The notes: generated by a model not told the origin, from the sequence alone. 64,000 bases of DNA from Streptomyces olivaceoviridis (GCF_014650115.1 NZ_BMUI01000028.1:37637-101636); one strand, 5' to 3'; positions 35,974-44,430 are shown, counted from the first letter of the stretch. Numbers and translations are program-made.

Positions 35974-36192
35974 GTGATCAAACAGGTGCACCAGGCCGCG
36001 GTGGTCGTGGCGGCGGTCCTCGCCCTGAGCGGATGCGACGGCGCGGAACCGGGGAACGCGAGGCCGTCCGCGTCACCGGTGTCCACGCCGACCGGCGGCG
36101 CTGCGGACGGCACGCCCTCGGCTCAGGACACCGACGACAAGGTCGATGCCACCTTCACCGGCTCCTGGGCGTCCTTCTCGGCGAAGCATTGA
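35974..36192 (+). CDS. Short lipoprotein, possibly truncated
   Basis: Starts at GTG behind GAAGGG and encodes 72 residues. The signal peptide (QVHQAAVVVAAVLALSGC) ends in a lipobox, then a Ser/Thr/Pro-rich spacer. The mature part is only about 50 residues and ends abruptly (TGSWASFSAKH). The spacer-plus-short-end structure suggests the folded domain was lost. The 290 bp before it contain nothing I recognise. Confidence 0.5.
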   Translation: MIKQVHQAAVVVAAVLALSGCDGAEPGNARPSASPVSTPTGGAADGTPSAQDTDDKVDATFTGSWASFSAKH

Positions 36193-36633
36193 CGGGTTGA
36201 AGCGGCCCCGGTACGCGGAAGACGAGTCGGCCTGGCGCTCAACCTGGACCTGCCCTGCTCTGACCTGCGGCGACGATCCGCGGGCGTCCGTGCTTGTCCG
36301 CAGTTGTGCGTCGGCGTCGTCACGCAGTTCCGGGAGGGCTGCCACGGGAGACGCCGTTGCCTGGGACGACGTCTGTGACCTGTCTCGACTGACGGCCGGG
36401 AGCCGTTCATCTCGGTCGTCACATCCGCCATGGACCGCACGATGGTGTTGACGGCACTGGCCAATCGACCCTTGTGATACCGGTTCACGTGGTTGTTGAT
36501 GCCCTCCGAGGCGTCCAGGTAGCAACAGCACAGCCGGCAGGCGCGCCACAAGTCCTTGGCCGCAGCGGTCCCGGCGACCGGGTTCGTGTCACAACGTGGT
36601 CGCCTCCGCGTGCGCCAAGTAGTGTGACCGCGC
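36193..36633. other. Gap with an eroded minus-strand coding segment
   Basis: On the minus strand, around 36400-36600, one frame reads DLWRACRLCCCYLDASEGIN then NHVNRYHKGRLASAVNTIVR. It looks coding but has no start codon and degenerates further along. No family was recognised. No other structure was seen in this 440-bp gap. Confidence 0.35.
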
Positions 36634-37533
36634 ATGATCGAATCCGAGATCGAGATCAGCGAGGATCTGGTCCGCGACCTGTTGCGGGACCAGCATCCGG
36701 ACTTGGCCGCGCTGCCCATCCGCGAGGTGGCGGGCGGCTGGGGCAACCAGATGTGGCGCCTCGGGGACGAGTTGGCGGTCCGGATGCAGCGGATGGACAC
36801 CAACCCGGATCTCCAGCTCAAGGAGCGCCGGTGGCTGCCGACCCTGGCCTCGCGCCTGCCGCTGCCGATCCCGGTCCCCGTACGGGACGGTGCGCCGTCC
36901 GAGCGCTTCCCCAAGATCTGGACCGTCATGACATGGGTCGAGGGCACGCCGCTGGACCACGGCTCGATCACCCGCAGCGACCATGCGGCCGACAACCTTG
37001 CGGCCTTCCTCAAGGCACTGCATGTGGAGGCGCCCGCCGAAGCACCGGACGCCTCGGACCGCGGCGGCCACCCCAAGGAGTGCACGGAGGGCTTCGAGCG
37101 CTTCCTGCGGGCCGTGGACCTCGGCCACTTCGCCGAGGACGACATCCGGGCCGTGTGGGACGACGCGGTCGCGGCTCCCGGGTGGGAGGGCCCGCGAGTG
37201 TGGGTTCACGGTGACCTGCATCCCGCGAACGTCGTCGTCGCGGAGGGGACACTGGCAGGCGTCGTCGACTTCGGCGATGTCTTCGCCGGCGATCCGGCCT
37301 GGGACCTTGCCGCCGCCTGGGTGCTGCTCCCCGAGGGCGGCGCCTCGCGGTTCTTCGACAGCTATGCGCAGACGGACGAGGCGGCGGTCCGACGGGCGCG
37401 TGGGCTGGCCGCGATGAAGAGCCTGTTCCTGATGTTGATGGGCCAGAACGGCGACCGCGGCCTGCCGGGCGGCAAGCCGAACTGGGGGCCCGCAGGCCGG
37501 TCGGCGCTTGAGCGCGTCCTGACGGGCCTCTGA
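36634..37533 (+). CDS. Aminoglycoside-phosphotransferase-family kinase
   Basis: The 299-residue protein starts MIESEIEISEDLVRDLL. The APH/choline-kinase fold is marked by the nucleotide-loop GGWGNQMWRLG, the catalytic loop WVHGDLHPANV (D194) and the metal-binding VDFGDVFAGDPAWDLA (D212). TWVEGTPLDH is the hinge. Such proteins phosphorylate antibiotics, homoserine, sugars or other small molecules. Its distance from known resistance subclasses cannot be judged here, so a resistance role should not be assumed. Monocistronic, with a hairpin after the stop. Confidence 0.85.
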   Translation: MIESEIEISEDLVRDLLRDQHPDLAALPIREVAGGWGNQMWRLGDELAVRMQRMDTNPDLQLKERRWLPTLASRLPLPIPVPVRDGAPSERFPKIWTVMTWVEGTPLDHGSITRSDHAADNLAAFLKALHVEAPAEAPDASDRGGHPKECTEGFERFLRAVDLGHFAEDDIRAVWDDAVAAPGWEGPRVWVHGDLHPANVVVAEGTLAGVVDFGDVFAGDPAWDLAAAWVLLPEGGASRFFDSYAQTDEAAVRRARGLAAMKSLFLMLMGQNGDRGLPGGKPNWGPAGRSALERVLTGL

Positions 37534-37563
37534 CGTCGGCATCGATCGACCAACGCAGGATGC

Positions 37564-37587
37564 CCCCGGCCACTGGTGGGGCCGGGG
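37564..37587 (+). terminator. Hairpin after the phosphotransferase gene
   Basis: Perfect 8-bp GC stem CCCCGGCC / GGCCGGGG with an 8-nt loop, 30 bp beyond the stop codon. Confidence 0.55.
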
Positions 37588-37599
37588 CGGCTGCGCGAG

Positions 37600-37866
37600 G
37601 TGGTGAGTCAGCGGGCCTCAGGGTGGCGCGGGACGACGCTCGGAATTCCTTGAGGGCGCCTTTGAGCCAGGCGACTTCTTGACGACGTCGTTTCTCGACT
37701 TCGGGCACCTGCTCGGCGTGCGCCACCAACTCGGCGCACCGGGGAAACACGGCGGTGCCCCCGCAGACCTGTACGTGACCGCGCGCATCTTGGACTGGTA
37801 GCAGGCCGCGCGGTATTCGGCCAGGTCCGATGCCTTTGTGCCATTCGCGGGCGACCCGCCTCCCAC
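37600..37866 (-). pseudogene. Frameshifted remnant of an unknown small protein
   Basis: Two minus-strand frames join into one coding-like protein. The upstream frame gives KASDLAEYRAACYQSKMRAV; after a one-base shift the other gives VQVCGGTAVFPRCAELVAHA then RRRQEVAWLKGALKEFRASS. The continuity across the shift suggests a once-intact gene. I do not recognise the family. It fills most of the 420-bp gap between the phosphotransferase and the small membrane protein. Confidence 0.35.
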
Positions 37867-37956
37867 ATCACCGACGCCCGGCTACACAAGAAGGCTGGGG
37901 TGGCGTTCTGCCGTCCCGGTGCAGTGGTGGCCGGTCGGTGAGGGAGGTCTGGACGG

Positions 37957-38166
37957 TTGCTGACCATCAACGTGGCGGTGCTGCTCGCAGTCATCGTGTT
38001 CTTCCGGCTGCGGCGGCGTACGGAGGCCCGCAGCCGGAACGACGAGAAGCTGACCGTCGTCATCGTCCTGGCGCTGGGCGTGCTGATTGCACCCACCCCG
38101 GCAGGCCAGGGAATCCTGAACTTTCTGGAGCAGCTCGCGAGCGGCGTCACCCAGGCCAGCCGATGA
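37957..38166 (+). CDS. 69-residue membrane protein
   Basis: A TTG start preceded by GAGGGAGG opens 69 codons. One hydrophobic helix (TINVAVLLAVIVFF) is followed by a strongly basic segment (RLRRRTEARSR), then a second helix (KLTVVIVLALGVLIAPTP) and an amphipathic tail (LNFLEQLASGV). Two membrane passes with an internal basic loop are likely. It lies 76 bp upstream of a membrane-anchored Mrr-like nuclease gene in the same direction and may be its partner. No family was recognised. Confidence 0.65.
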   Translation: MLTINVAVLLAVIVFFRLRRRTEARSRNDEKLTVVIVLALGVLIAPTPAGQGILNFLEQLASGVTQASR

Positions 38167-38242
38167 GCCCCCGTACATGCCAAGATCCGACAGCGCCCGA
38201 CGGCGCCCACTGCGGGCCACGGGTCTGGGAAGCGGGGGAGTG

Positions 38243-38932
38243 ATGGCAGCACGTCGACGGCGCCGGCGCTTGAAGAAGCGGACGCGCAGGCAGTTGCAGG
38301 GCTGGTGTGCGGTGGGGGCGGCGGTCGCCGCGGTGTGGATGGCCGGGCACTGGTCGGTGGTGTGGCCCGTCCTGGTGGCCGTGCTTGCCGTGGCCGTGGT
38401 GGGCGGGGGCGGCTGGGCGCTGCTGCGGGCGCACCGACGTGCGGTCGGCCAGGACCGCGAGTGGCGGGCACAGGAGGAGGCCAAGGCGCGGGAGCTGTCG
38501 ATGGCCGAGGTCGACGCGTTGTCGTGGCAGGAGTTCGAGGCGTACGTAGCCGATCTGTGCCGGCGCGACGGCTGCACGAGAGTCGTCGTCAGCGGCAAGA
38601 GCGGCGATCTGGGCGCGGATGTCGTCGGCTACCTGGCCGACGGCCGCAAGCTGGTCGTCCAGTGCAAGAAGTACGCGCCGCACCGCAGTGTGTCCTCGCA
38701 GGACATGCAGAAGTTCGTCGGCACCGCCCGCCCCGAACACGGCGCCGACGTCGCCCTGTTCGTCACCACCTGCCGCACGTTCACGAAGGCCGCGCTGGGC
38801 CTGGCGCTGCGCCAGGACATCGTGGCCCTGCACCGCGACCTGCTGGGCTCCTGGGTCAAGGGTGCTCGTCTGGAGACCCTGCTCCCGTTGAACGGAAGCG
38901 GCGGCGGCACCGGACGGCGCCCCTCTGCCTGA
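38243..38932 (+). CDS. Membrane-anchored Mrr-type restriction endonuclease-like protein
   Basis: The 229-residue protein starts MAARRRRRRLKKRTRR at an ATG behind GGGGGAG. Two hydrophobic helices (about 22-36 and 39-62) follow the basic head. Residues 90-200 are an Mrr-like nuclease: LSWQEFEAYVADLCRRDG, GDLGADVVGY with D126, and LVVQCKKY with the Q140-x-K142 pair, together the PD-(D/E)xK-type active site. Mrr proteins cleave modified DNA. Membrane-tethered versions occur in actinobacteria on plasmid-like and defence-rich DNA. A role in defence against incoming modified DNA is inference. Confidence 0.82.
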   Translation: MAARRRRRRLKKRTRRQLQGWCAVGAAVAAVWMAGHWSVVWPVLVAVLAVAVVGGGGWALLRAHRRAVGQDREWRAQEEAKARELSMAEVDALSWQEFEAYVADLCRRDGCTRVVVSGKSGDLGADVVGYLADGRKLVVQCKKYAPHRSVSSQDMQKFVGTARPEHGADVALFVTTCRTFTKAALGLALRQDIVALHRDLLGSWVKGARLETLLPLNGSGGGTGRRPSA

Positions 38933-39051
38933 ATGCCACCCCGGGAACCATGGCCGCCTGGCGGGGAGACCGGCTGAGTACCTCGGTCCTGAGCAGCGCC
39001 GACCGACCTCGCTGGAGGTGGTGAGTCTGTCGGCGTTGTACTGGACCGGCG

Positions 39052-39190
39052 TCAGGACGACCAGGACAGCGCCGTCAGCAGGACGACGCCGCTCACGAGG
39101 AGGAGCGCGGTCAGTGCGGGCCGTCGGGTGCGGCCTGGTCCGGCACCGACAGCGATCAGGGCGAGGGTGAACGGAGACCCGAACCTGCCC
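39052..39190 (-). pseudogene. C-terminal scrap of a membrane protein
   Basis: The minus-strand frame ends SPFTLALIAVGAGPGRTRRP then LTALLLVSGVVLLTALSWSS and stops. This is two hydrophobic segments around a basic turn, as in the tail of a small membrane protein. Its upstream part switches to the antisense of a different coding sequence at about 39190. It is a chimeric junction rather than a whole gene. Confidence 0.4.
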
Positions 39191-39551
39191 GGTCCGCGAG
39201 AACCCCTTCCAGGCCAAGACCACGGTCCGTACCCGCTACTGCTCAGCCGTCTGCCGCCGCGAAGCCGAGCACCGCCGCGACCGGGCCCTGGACGAGGAAC
39301 GGGCCCGCCGCCTCGGTCAGGCACCACCCGCGCTGCCGGCCCGGATCGCGCTCCCTCCGCCGCCACCGGTCCGCACCGCCTCCCGGCAGCCCGCGGCCGT
39401 CCGTGACCCGCTGGAGCCGACCGCGACCCGGAACCGCCCCCACTGCCGGCAGCCCGTCACAATCGTCGCCCCGCTGGCGACCCCCGAGGCCGCCCGTCCG
39501 ACAATGCCGCACCACCGCACCGAGGTCGTCCCACTGCGGAGGACCCCATGA
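39171..39551 (+). pseudogene. 5'-truncated small zinc-finger-like protein
   Basis: The frame is open for about 125 codons after a stop. It begins TCPVRENPFQAKTTVRTRYC followed by SAVCRREAEHRRDRALDEE, so three cysteines remain of what looks like a CxxC...YCS..C zinc ribbon. A proline-rich tail with another CRQ follows. The first zinc pair has one Cys replaced (CPVRE, where CPxC is expected). No ATG, GTG or TTG precedes the finger. The stop overlaps the next ATG (ATGA), so the ends were once a translationally coupled pair. I regard it as a decapitated gene. Confidence 0.45.
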
Positions 39552-39795
39552 CCAACTCCTTCACTCTCGCGCAGATCGACGACTTGGTCACCCGCAGCCG
39601 CAGCGACGGCACCCGCACCCGCGTGTTCTCGACCACCGTGGACCAGCCCGACAGCGTCTGCCGAGCCGACGACAAGACCTCGCCCCCGACGCCACGGGCC
39701 CGGTCGGCGTGGGAGAGGTGGTCGCGCAGCGCCGCACGGTCGGCGGTCAGCAGCCGCACGGGATCTGCCAGTACACCGTCAAGATCGTCAGTCAT
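39548..39795. pseudogene. Two converging gene heads fused tail to tail
   Basis: On the plus strand from 39548 a head MTNSFTLAQIDDLVTRSRSD then TRVFSTTVDQPDSV reads as genuine. On the minus strand from 39795 another head, MTDDLDGVLADPVRLLTADR then DHLSHADRARGVGGEVLSS, also reads as genuine. Each becomes antisense of the other at about 39655. Neither has a C-terminus. This is a recombination scar joining two truncated genes. Neither family is recognised. Confidence 0.45.
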
Positions 39796-39990
39796 GCGGC
39801 CATGCTGCCAGCCGGCGCCGACAGCCGGGCGCGCCCCCGTCCTCGAACCCCTCCCCGCGCGCTTCCGGCGGGGTTCCATGGTGGCGCGGCGGCGGGCCAG
39901 GCGGTGGGTGCGGCGGATCGGCCCCGGGTCGCCGCCGTGGTCGACGTCGCCCCGGCGGCCGTCGACGTCGCCGCGACGGTGTTCGTGATG

Positions 39991-40063
39991 AACGAGGGAT
40001 GCCGCTTCCACCGCGGCACCTGCTCAACGAGGGCGGCCCCCCTTCCACCGCAGGCACCTGCTC
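39991..40063. repeat. Imperfect 35/38-bp tandem duplication
   Basis: AACGAGGG ... CTTCCACCGC.GGCACCTGCTC occurs twice back to back (39991-40025 and 40026-40063), with the second unit 3 bp longer. It lies inside decayed coding sequence, at the point where the reading frame of the following relic begins. Confidence 0.6.
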
Positions 40064-40460
40064 GCCGAATCCCGCGCCCGCCGCCACCTCGCCCACGTCC
40101 TGCGCGGCCACCGCCGCGACCCCGGCCTGGACGACCGGATCGTGGCCACCGCCATCGCCACGCACTGCCTGGACATCAGCGAACCGAGGACCTCACGCGG
40201 TCTGGAGCCCGGCTACCGCCTCTACACCGCCCGGTGGGGCCCTGCCCGGCCTCCCCGCCCGCCGCCCACCCACCCCCGCGCCCGGCCCGGACCGGCAACC
40301 CGTGCCCGGCCCGGCCCGGACCGGCACCCCCCGGCCGACCCCGGCGCGCCGACCGCGCCCCGGCACCCGGGCCCGACAGCGGGGGAGTGGGAGATACCTC
40401 GCCTCCTGCTGAACTACGACCGGGCCACCCTCGCCCGGCGGCAGCTACGCGGACGGGTCC
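40026..40460 (+). pseudogene. Decayed gene of unknown family
   Basis: One frame reads FHRRHLLAESRARRHLAHVL then RGHRRDPGLDDRIVATAIAT and HCLDISEPRTSRG, clearly coding-like. It then runs into proline-rich low complexity. It lacks a proper N-terminus. The sequence to 40844 has further scraps (YDRATLARRQL near 40410; VAKVVGVRLTFLRTPGEG near 40520) but no intact gene. It may come from a plasmid transfer or replication gene, but I cannot name a family with confidence. Confidence 0.35.
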
Positions 40461-40844
40461 TGGTCGGCTTTGGACCGGTTCGAGGCCGCCGACACCGCGA
40501 TCAGGGCGCGTTCGTCGCCAAGGTCGTTGGCGTACGCCTCACGTTCCTTCGTACTCCAGGCGAAGGAGTCGGAGTCCCCGGCCTCGGTGAGTGGAACCAG
40601 GGCGACAAGAGACCGATGGCGGCCTCACGGAGGGCCCGGATCGGCGTCGCTGTCGTTGCGATCCTGCCCGCGTGGATCGGGCCGCACTGCCGCACGCGAG
40701 GACCGGCCGGCAACCGGGTCCCGTCGAGGTGAGCGGGTGCACGTGCACAACCGGAACGCGCCACCGGTCGAACTGCGCGCCCGCCTGTCGCCGAACACTC
40801 TCAAACCGCCCGCGACACGTTGAGGACGGAGATACGCTTGAGGC

Positions 40845-41606
40845 ATGCGGGTGGGTAGGCTTTACCGCTTAAAACGTGCCGCCTCATGGCACAGTTCATG
40901 GTTGATTTCCTCAACCATGGCAGCGGTCCTGCTCACCCTGCCGGGCACGCCGACTGCCGCCTCCGCGCCCGCTGATCACGCTCCGGACTGTTTCGTCCTC
41001 CGGTGCGTGGCGCTGACATTCGACGACGGCCCCACTCAGTACACCCCCTCGATTCTGCGGCTGCTGGAGAAACATCACGCAACGGCAACGTTCTTCGTGA
41101 TCGGCCCTCACGCTCTGCAACATCCGACCACTGTCCTGCGCGAACAGCGCGACGGTGACGCTATCGGCGACCACACGGTTACTCACCCACATCTCACAGC
41201 AGTCTCCTCCGCGAGGGTCCGGTTCGAACTCGACCGGGCAGCCCATGACATCGCCTCGGTCACCGGCCACCGGCCGACGCTGCTGAGGCCGCCATTCGGC
41301 GCCTACGACTCGCGAACAAGGGCCCTGGCCGGACAGAGCGGACTGGCCGTGGTGATGTGGAGCCTGGACCCCCAGGACTGGCGCCACATCTCGCCCGGAA
41401 CCATCGACCGGCGTCTCCTCAACCACGTGCGTGCCGGTGACATCGTCTCCCTGCACGACCGGTACGCACGCACCCTCACAGCGCTACCACGCATCCTCAC
41501 CGGCCTGGCCTCCAGCGGCTTCGCCTTCGTCACCGTTCCCCAGATGCTCGCCGCAAGCGGTGGAACACATCCGGGCATGCTCTACCACCACGGTCCGAGA
41601 ACCTGA
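40845..41606 (+). CDS. Secreted polysaccharide deacetylase (NodB/CE4 family)
   Basis: The 253-residue protein starts MRVGRLYRLKRAASWHS and has a signal peptide ending near TPTAASA. The NodB domain carries catalytic VALTFDDGP (D60, D61), metal ligands H110 and H114 in GDHTVTHPHL, RPPFGAYD, and the distal DIVSLHD histidine. It would remove N- or O-acetyl groups from chitin, peptidoglycan or another cell-surface glycan. Codon 9 is TTA (40869-40871), a rare leucine codon in this genome type, suggesting bldA-dependent expression late in growth. A later ATG at 40917 would avoid the TTA but leaves a poor signal peptide. Confidence 0.88.
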   Translation: MRVGRLYRLKRAASWHSSWLISSTMAAVLLTLPGTPTAASAPADHAPDCFVLRCVALTFDDGPTQYTPSILRLLEKHHATATFFVIGPHALQHPTTVLREQRDGDAIGDHTVTHPHLTAVSSARVRFELDRAAHDIASVTGHRPTLLRPPFGAYDSRTRALAGQSGLAVVMWSLDPQDWRHISPGTIDRRLLNHVRAGDIVSLHDRYARTLTALPRILTGLASSGFAFVTVPQMLAASGGTHPGMLYHHGPRT

Positions 41607-41639
41607 ACCTCACGCGTTACTTCCACGAACAGCCCCATC

Positions 41640-42012
41640 CCCGAAGAAGATTTCCTTGACCTCGCGCAGCGCGTAGTAGACGTGCACGTACCCGGCGGCC
41701 GGGCAGCACGGCGGCGGCCGGCAGGCCGTCGACCAGGGTGACTCGGTGCCTTCCGTTTTCAGCAGCGGGTCGTCCAACGCGGTACCGGTGCGTGCGGTGC
41801 CGGTGCGTGCCTCGTCGGCGGCGAGCGCGGACATCACCGCGGCCGTCACGGCGGTCCAGCCGATACCCAGTGGCGAGTGGTGGGGTCGGAAGCCGCCAGC
41901 CATTATGCAGGTGGACTGCACCAGCAGGGACACGGTCAGTAGTCCGAAGCCGACACCGCTCAGCCTCAGCGCACGGCGCTGGCGGTCCTCTTTCGTACCT
42001 TGCCACCCGACG
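41640..42012 (-). pseudogene. Truncated cation-efflux (CDF-type) transporter relic
   Basis: The minus strand reads KEDRQRRALRLSGVGFGLLT, HHSPLGIGWTAVTAAVMSAL, ALDDPLLKTEG, then, after a frameshift and internal deletion, PAAGYVHVYYALREVKEIFFG. These are conserved blocks from the C-terminal half of actinobacterial cation diffusion facilitator proteins. The N-terminal half is replaced by an integrase relic. It is not functional. Confidence 0.65.
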
Positions 42013-42039
42013 GCGCGATTACCGTCAGTGACGGCAGAC

Positions 42040-42575
42040 AGAGGTGCTCGCGTCGGCCAGTGGCAGACCCCCCCTCGAAGATCTCCTCGGCGCGGCGGGC
42101 GATGAGGCGGGGCAGGAGCTGGGCGGTGCCGGACTGCCAGTGAATCCACTCGGTCGCGCCGCCCTTGGCGGTGATCTTCCCGCGCTTGTCCTGCGGGTAG
42201 ATGCCTTCCACATTGAGGCACAGCACCTCGTCGGCCCGGGCGGCGGACTCGTAGAGCATCTTCCACTGCGTCTTCTCCCGCAGTGCGACGTCGACGCAGC
42301 GCGGGGTCGTCGATCGCGGTGACGGGAAAGACGGGCGGCTTCGCGCCTCGGCGGGTGGGTCCGGTGGGCGCCGGTGCGCCGGCGAGCATCCACTCCCAGG
42401 TCGTCAACGAGATCCGGTGGATCCGGGCGGAGGACTTCGCGATGCCCGCGCCGGTGAGGTACCGCTCGACCGCCGCGGTGTACGACGACGGCGGGGCGGA
42501 CAGGGGCACGACCCGAGCGTGCGGCAACCGAAGTGCGCCCCCGCTCCCGCGTTCGGCCGCCGGTTCGATGGTCAC
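42040..42575 (-). pseudogene. Tyrosine recombinase (integrase) pseudogene with internal deletion
   Basis: The N-terminal part is readable from a GTG: YTAAVERYLTGAGIAKSSAR, then SLTTWEWMLAGAPAPTGP and VTAIDDPALR. A frame change near 42290 then joins VALREKTQWKMLYESAARAD and KITAKGGATEWIHWQSGTAQ, which belong to the catalytic domain start. About 100 codons between them and the catalytic R-H-R-H-Y end are missing. The frame then fuses to the cation-transporter relic. It marks a past integration event. Confidence 0.75.
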
Positions 42576-42829
42576 GCTGCCCCCACCCTTCCGGCACTGC
42601 CGCAGTAAATGCGTACACCTCGCCCCGGCGGCCGGAGCGGCCCGCCGCAGGTCGCGGTGATCACGGTAGGGGCTCTGCCGCAGTGAATCCGGCATCTACG
42701 GCGGCCGTCGCGAACGCGTCTCCGCGATCGAGCACCCGCCCGAACGCGGTTCTGCTGTGCGGACCCCAGGGGAGGGGACGGTCAGTGTCCGACGCCGACC
42801 AGACCCGGAGCCCAGCATGCTTACCTGGG

Positions 42830-43567
42830 TCATGCCCCCAGGTCCTCCGTCACGGGCAAGCACTCGGCGAGCAGGTCGACGACGTCGCGCCAGGCGCGCT
42901 GCGCGTGCCGTGGGTGGTAGCCGACGCCGGGGACTGCGGGGTGGTCGACCGGCGGGTGGTGGAAGGCGTGCAAGGCGCCGCCGTAGACCGTGAGGCGCCA
43001 GTCGACGCCCGCGGCCCGCATCTCGGTGGTGAACGCGTTCCGTTGCGCGGGCGGCATGATCGGGTCTTCCGACCCGACCCCGGCCCACACCGGGCAGCGG
43101 ATGCGCGCCGCCTCACCCGGTCGGCCCGTGGTCAGTGCGTTGACTGTCCCGATCGCGCGCAGGCTGACGCCATCACGCCCCAGTTCCAGCCCGATGGCGC
43201 CCCCGGTGCCGTAACCTACGGCGGCGATCCGGTCGGGGTCGGTCCGCGGTTCGGCGCGCAACACGTCGAGCGCCGCATGGCCGATGCCCCGCATCCGGTC
43301 GGGATCAGCGAGCAGGGGCATGCAACGGGCCAGCATCTCCTCGGGGTCACCCAAATAGCGCCCGCCGTGAAGGTCGAAGGCCAGCGCTACATATCCCAGC
43401 TCGGCGAGAGCATCGGCCCGGCGGCGCTCGACGTCGCTGAGCCCCATGCCCTCTGGTCCGAGCAGCACCGCGGGCCGGCGGTCGACACCGGCCGGGAGCG
43501 CGAGGTGCCCGATCATCGTCAAACCGTCGGCCGGGTACTCGACCGTACGCGTCGTAATCGTCGTCAT
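42830..43567 (-). CDS. Dienelactone-hydrolase-family protein lacking the canonical nucleophile
   Basis: The 245-residue protein starts MTTITTRTVEYPADG. The alpha/beta-hydrolase fold is clear (RPAVLLGPEGMGLSD, YVALAFDLHGGRYLGD). D168 (GSEDPIMPP) and H200 (GGALHAFHHP) fit the acid and base of the triad. At the nucleophile elbow, where DLH proteins have G-x-C-x-G-G or G-x-S-x-G, this one reads GYGTGG (118-123), so position 120 is glycine. It may be catalytically altered or non-enzymatic, or T121 might substitute. Monocistronic. About 250 bp beyond its stop, up to the integrase relic, hold nothing recognisable. Confidence 0.85.
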   Translation of the reverse strand: MTTITTRTVEYPADGLTMIGHLALPAGVDRRPAVLLGPEGMGLSDVERRRADALAELGYVALAFDLHGGRYLGDPEEMLARCMPLLADPDRMRGIGHAALDVLRAEPRTDPDRIAAVGYGTGGAIGLELGRDGVSLRAIGTVNALTTGRPGEAARIRCPVWAGVGSEDPIMPPAQRNAFTTEMRAAGVDWRLTVYGGALHAFHHPPVDHPAVPGVGYHPRHAQRAWRDVVDLLAECLPVTEDLGA

Positions 43568-43887
43568 GAGGCTGGACTGTAGTGATCGTCAAGCCCGGTC
43601 CGGCCGCTGTTCTGCCGCGGGCAGAGCAGCGCGGGTGTCCCTCTGAAATACGGCGAGGGCTGACAAGAATCGTCACACCCCCGTTCCCACGGCGGCACTG
43701 TCGCCTCGCCTGCCCAGGCCACTGTGTTGGAGGCTGACCCTCGCGGCAGAATTCGGCTGCACCCCACTGGTGTTCTTCAGTGTCCGAGACGTGGTGGTAG
43801 GCGATGCCGTGTGCCGAGCGCCCTCGTACGGGCCCATGTCGGTGCCCTTGACGAACGTGACGATCACGTAGCGGCCCAAGGGGTCGG
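43568..43887. other. 320-bp gap, one unassigned coding-like scrap
   Basis: The minus strand near 43810-43885 reads DPLGRYVIVTFVKGTDMGPY, which looks coding but has no start and becomes noise afterwards. No promoter, repeat or RNA signal was seen. Confidence 0.35.
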
Positions 43888-44430
43888 TCAGTCGACGCGG
43901 TCGCTCAGGCCCAGCACCTCCGGGTCGTCGCCGGGGAAGTTCCTGGGCATGCCCGGCACGTCGAGGGTGCGCCCGTACACGCCGGCCAGGAACTCGACGG
44001 CACCGACGGGGAACTCGATCCAGTCGGCGTTGTCCGTGCGGACGACCACCGGCCACGCGTCCGGATCGGCAGGGCTCGTCCTCCAGTAGAAGATGTCCCC
44101 CGAATTGGACGACGCCCAGGAAATCAGACCTCCCGGCTGCGGGTAGGGAACGTACTCCTCGGTGTCGCCCATCTCGTACAGATCCTGAAGGATCTCGTCG
44201 TCCCTGGACGCGGACGCCCATGACGCCTCGGCGCCGGGCGCCGGAAGGGACACCATGAGGAAATCATCGATGACAAGCACCGGGTACGCCTCCGCCAGAC
44301 AGCGGAAGTCCGAGGGCAGCGCCGTCCCGAGGCCGGCCTCAAGGGCGGCCCAGTCCACGCTGCGTCCGCCCGGCGCACGCCACCGTGTCATCGAAGGCAG
44401 CGCGGCCTCCAGCTCTTCGACCCTCACCAT
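43888..44430 (-). CDS. SUKH/SMI1-KNR4-like protein
   Basis: The 180-residue protein starts MVRVEELEAALPSMTRWR. The SUKH pattern is present: a helix, then WAALEAGLGTALPSDFRCLAEAYP, then VLVIDDFLMVSLPAPG, acidic loops, and WPVVVRTDNADWIEFP near the end. SUKH proteins include many toxin-immunity proteins of polymorphic toxin systems and housekeeping regulators. No toxin gene lies next to it, so it is an orphan immunity-like gene. An immunity role is only an inference from family. It is preceded by a broken phosphotransferase fragment. Confidence 0.7.
   Translation of the reverse strand: MVRVEELEAALPSMTRWRAPGGRSVDWAALEAGLGTALPSDFRCLAEAYPVLVIDDFLMVSLPAPGAEASWASASRDDEILQDLYEMGDTEEYVPYPQPGGLISWASSNSGDIFYWRTSPADPDAWPVVVRTDNADWIEFPVGAVEFLAGVYGRTLDVPGMPRNFPGDDPEVLGLSDRVD

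Noticed and set aside
36634..37533. Calling the phosphotransferase an antibiotic-resistance gene
   Set aside because: The family acts on many substrates and no resistance-subclass signature could be recognised by eye.
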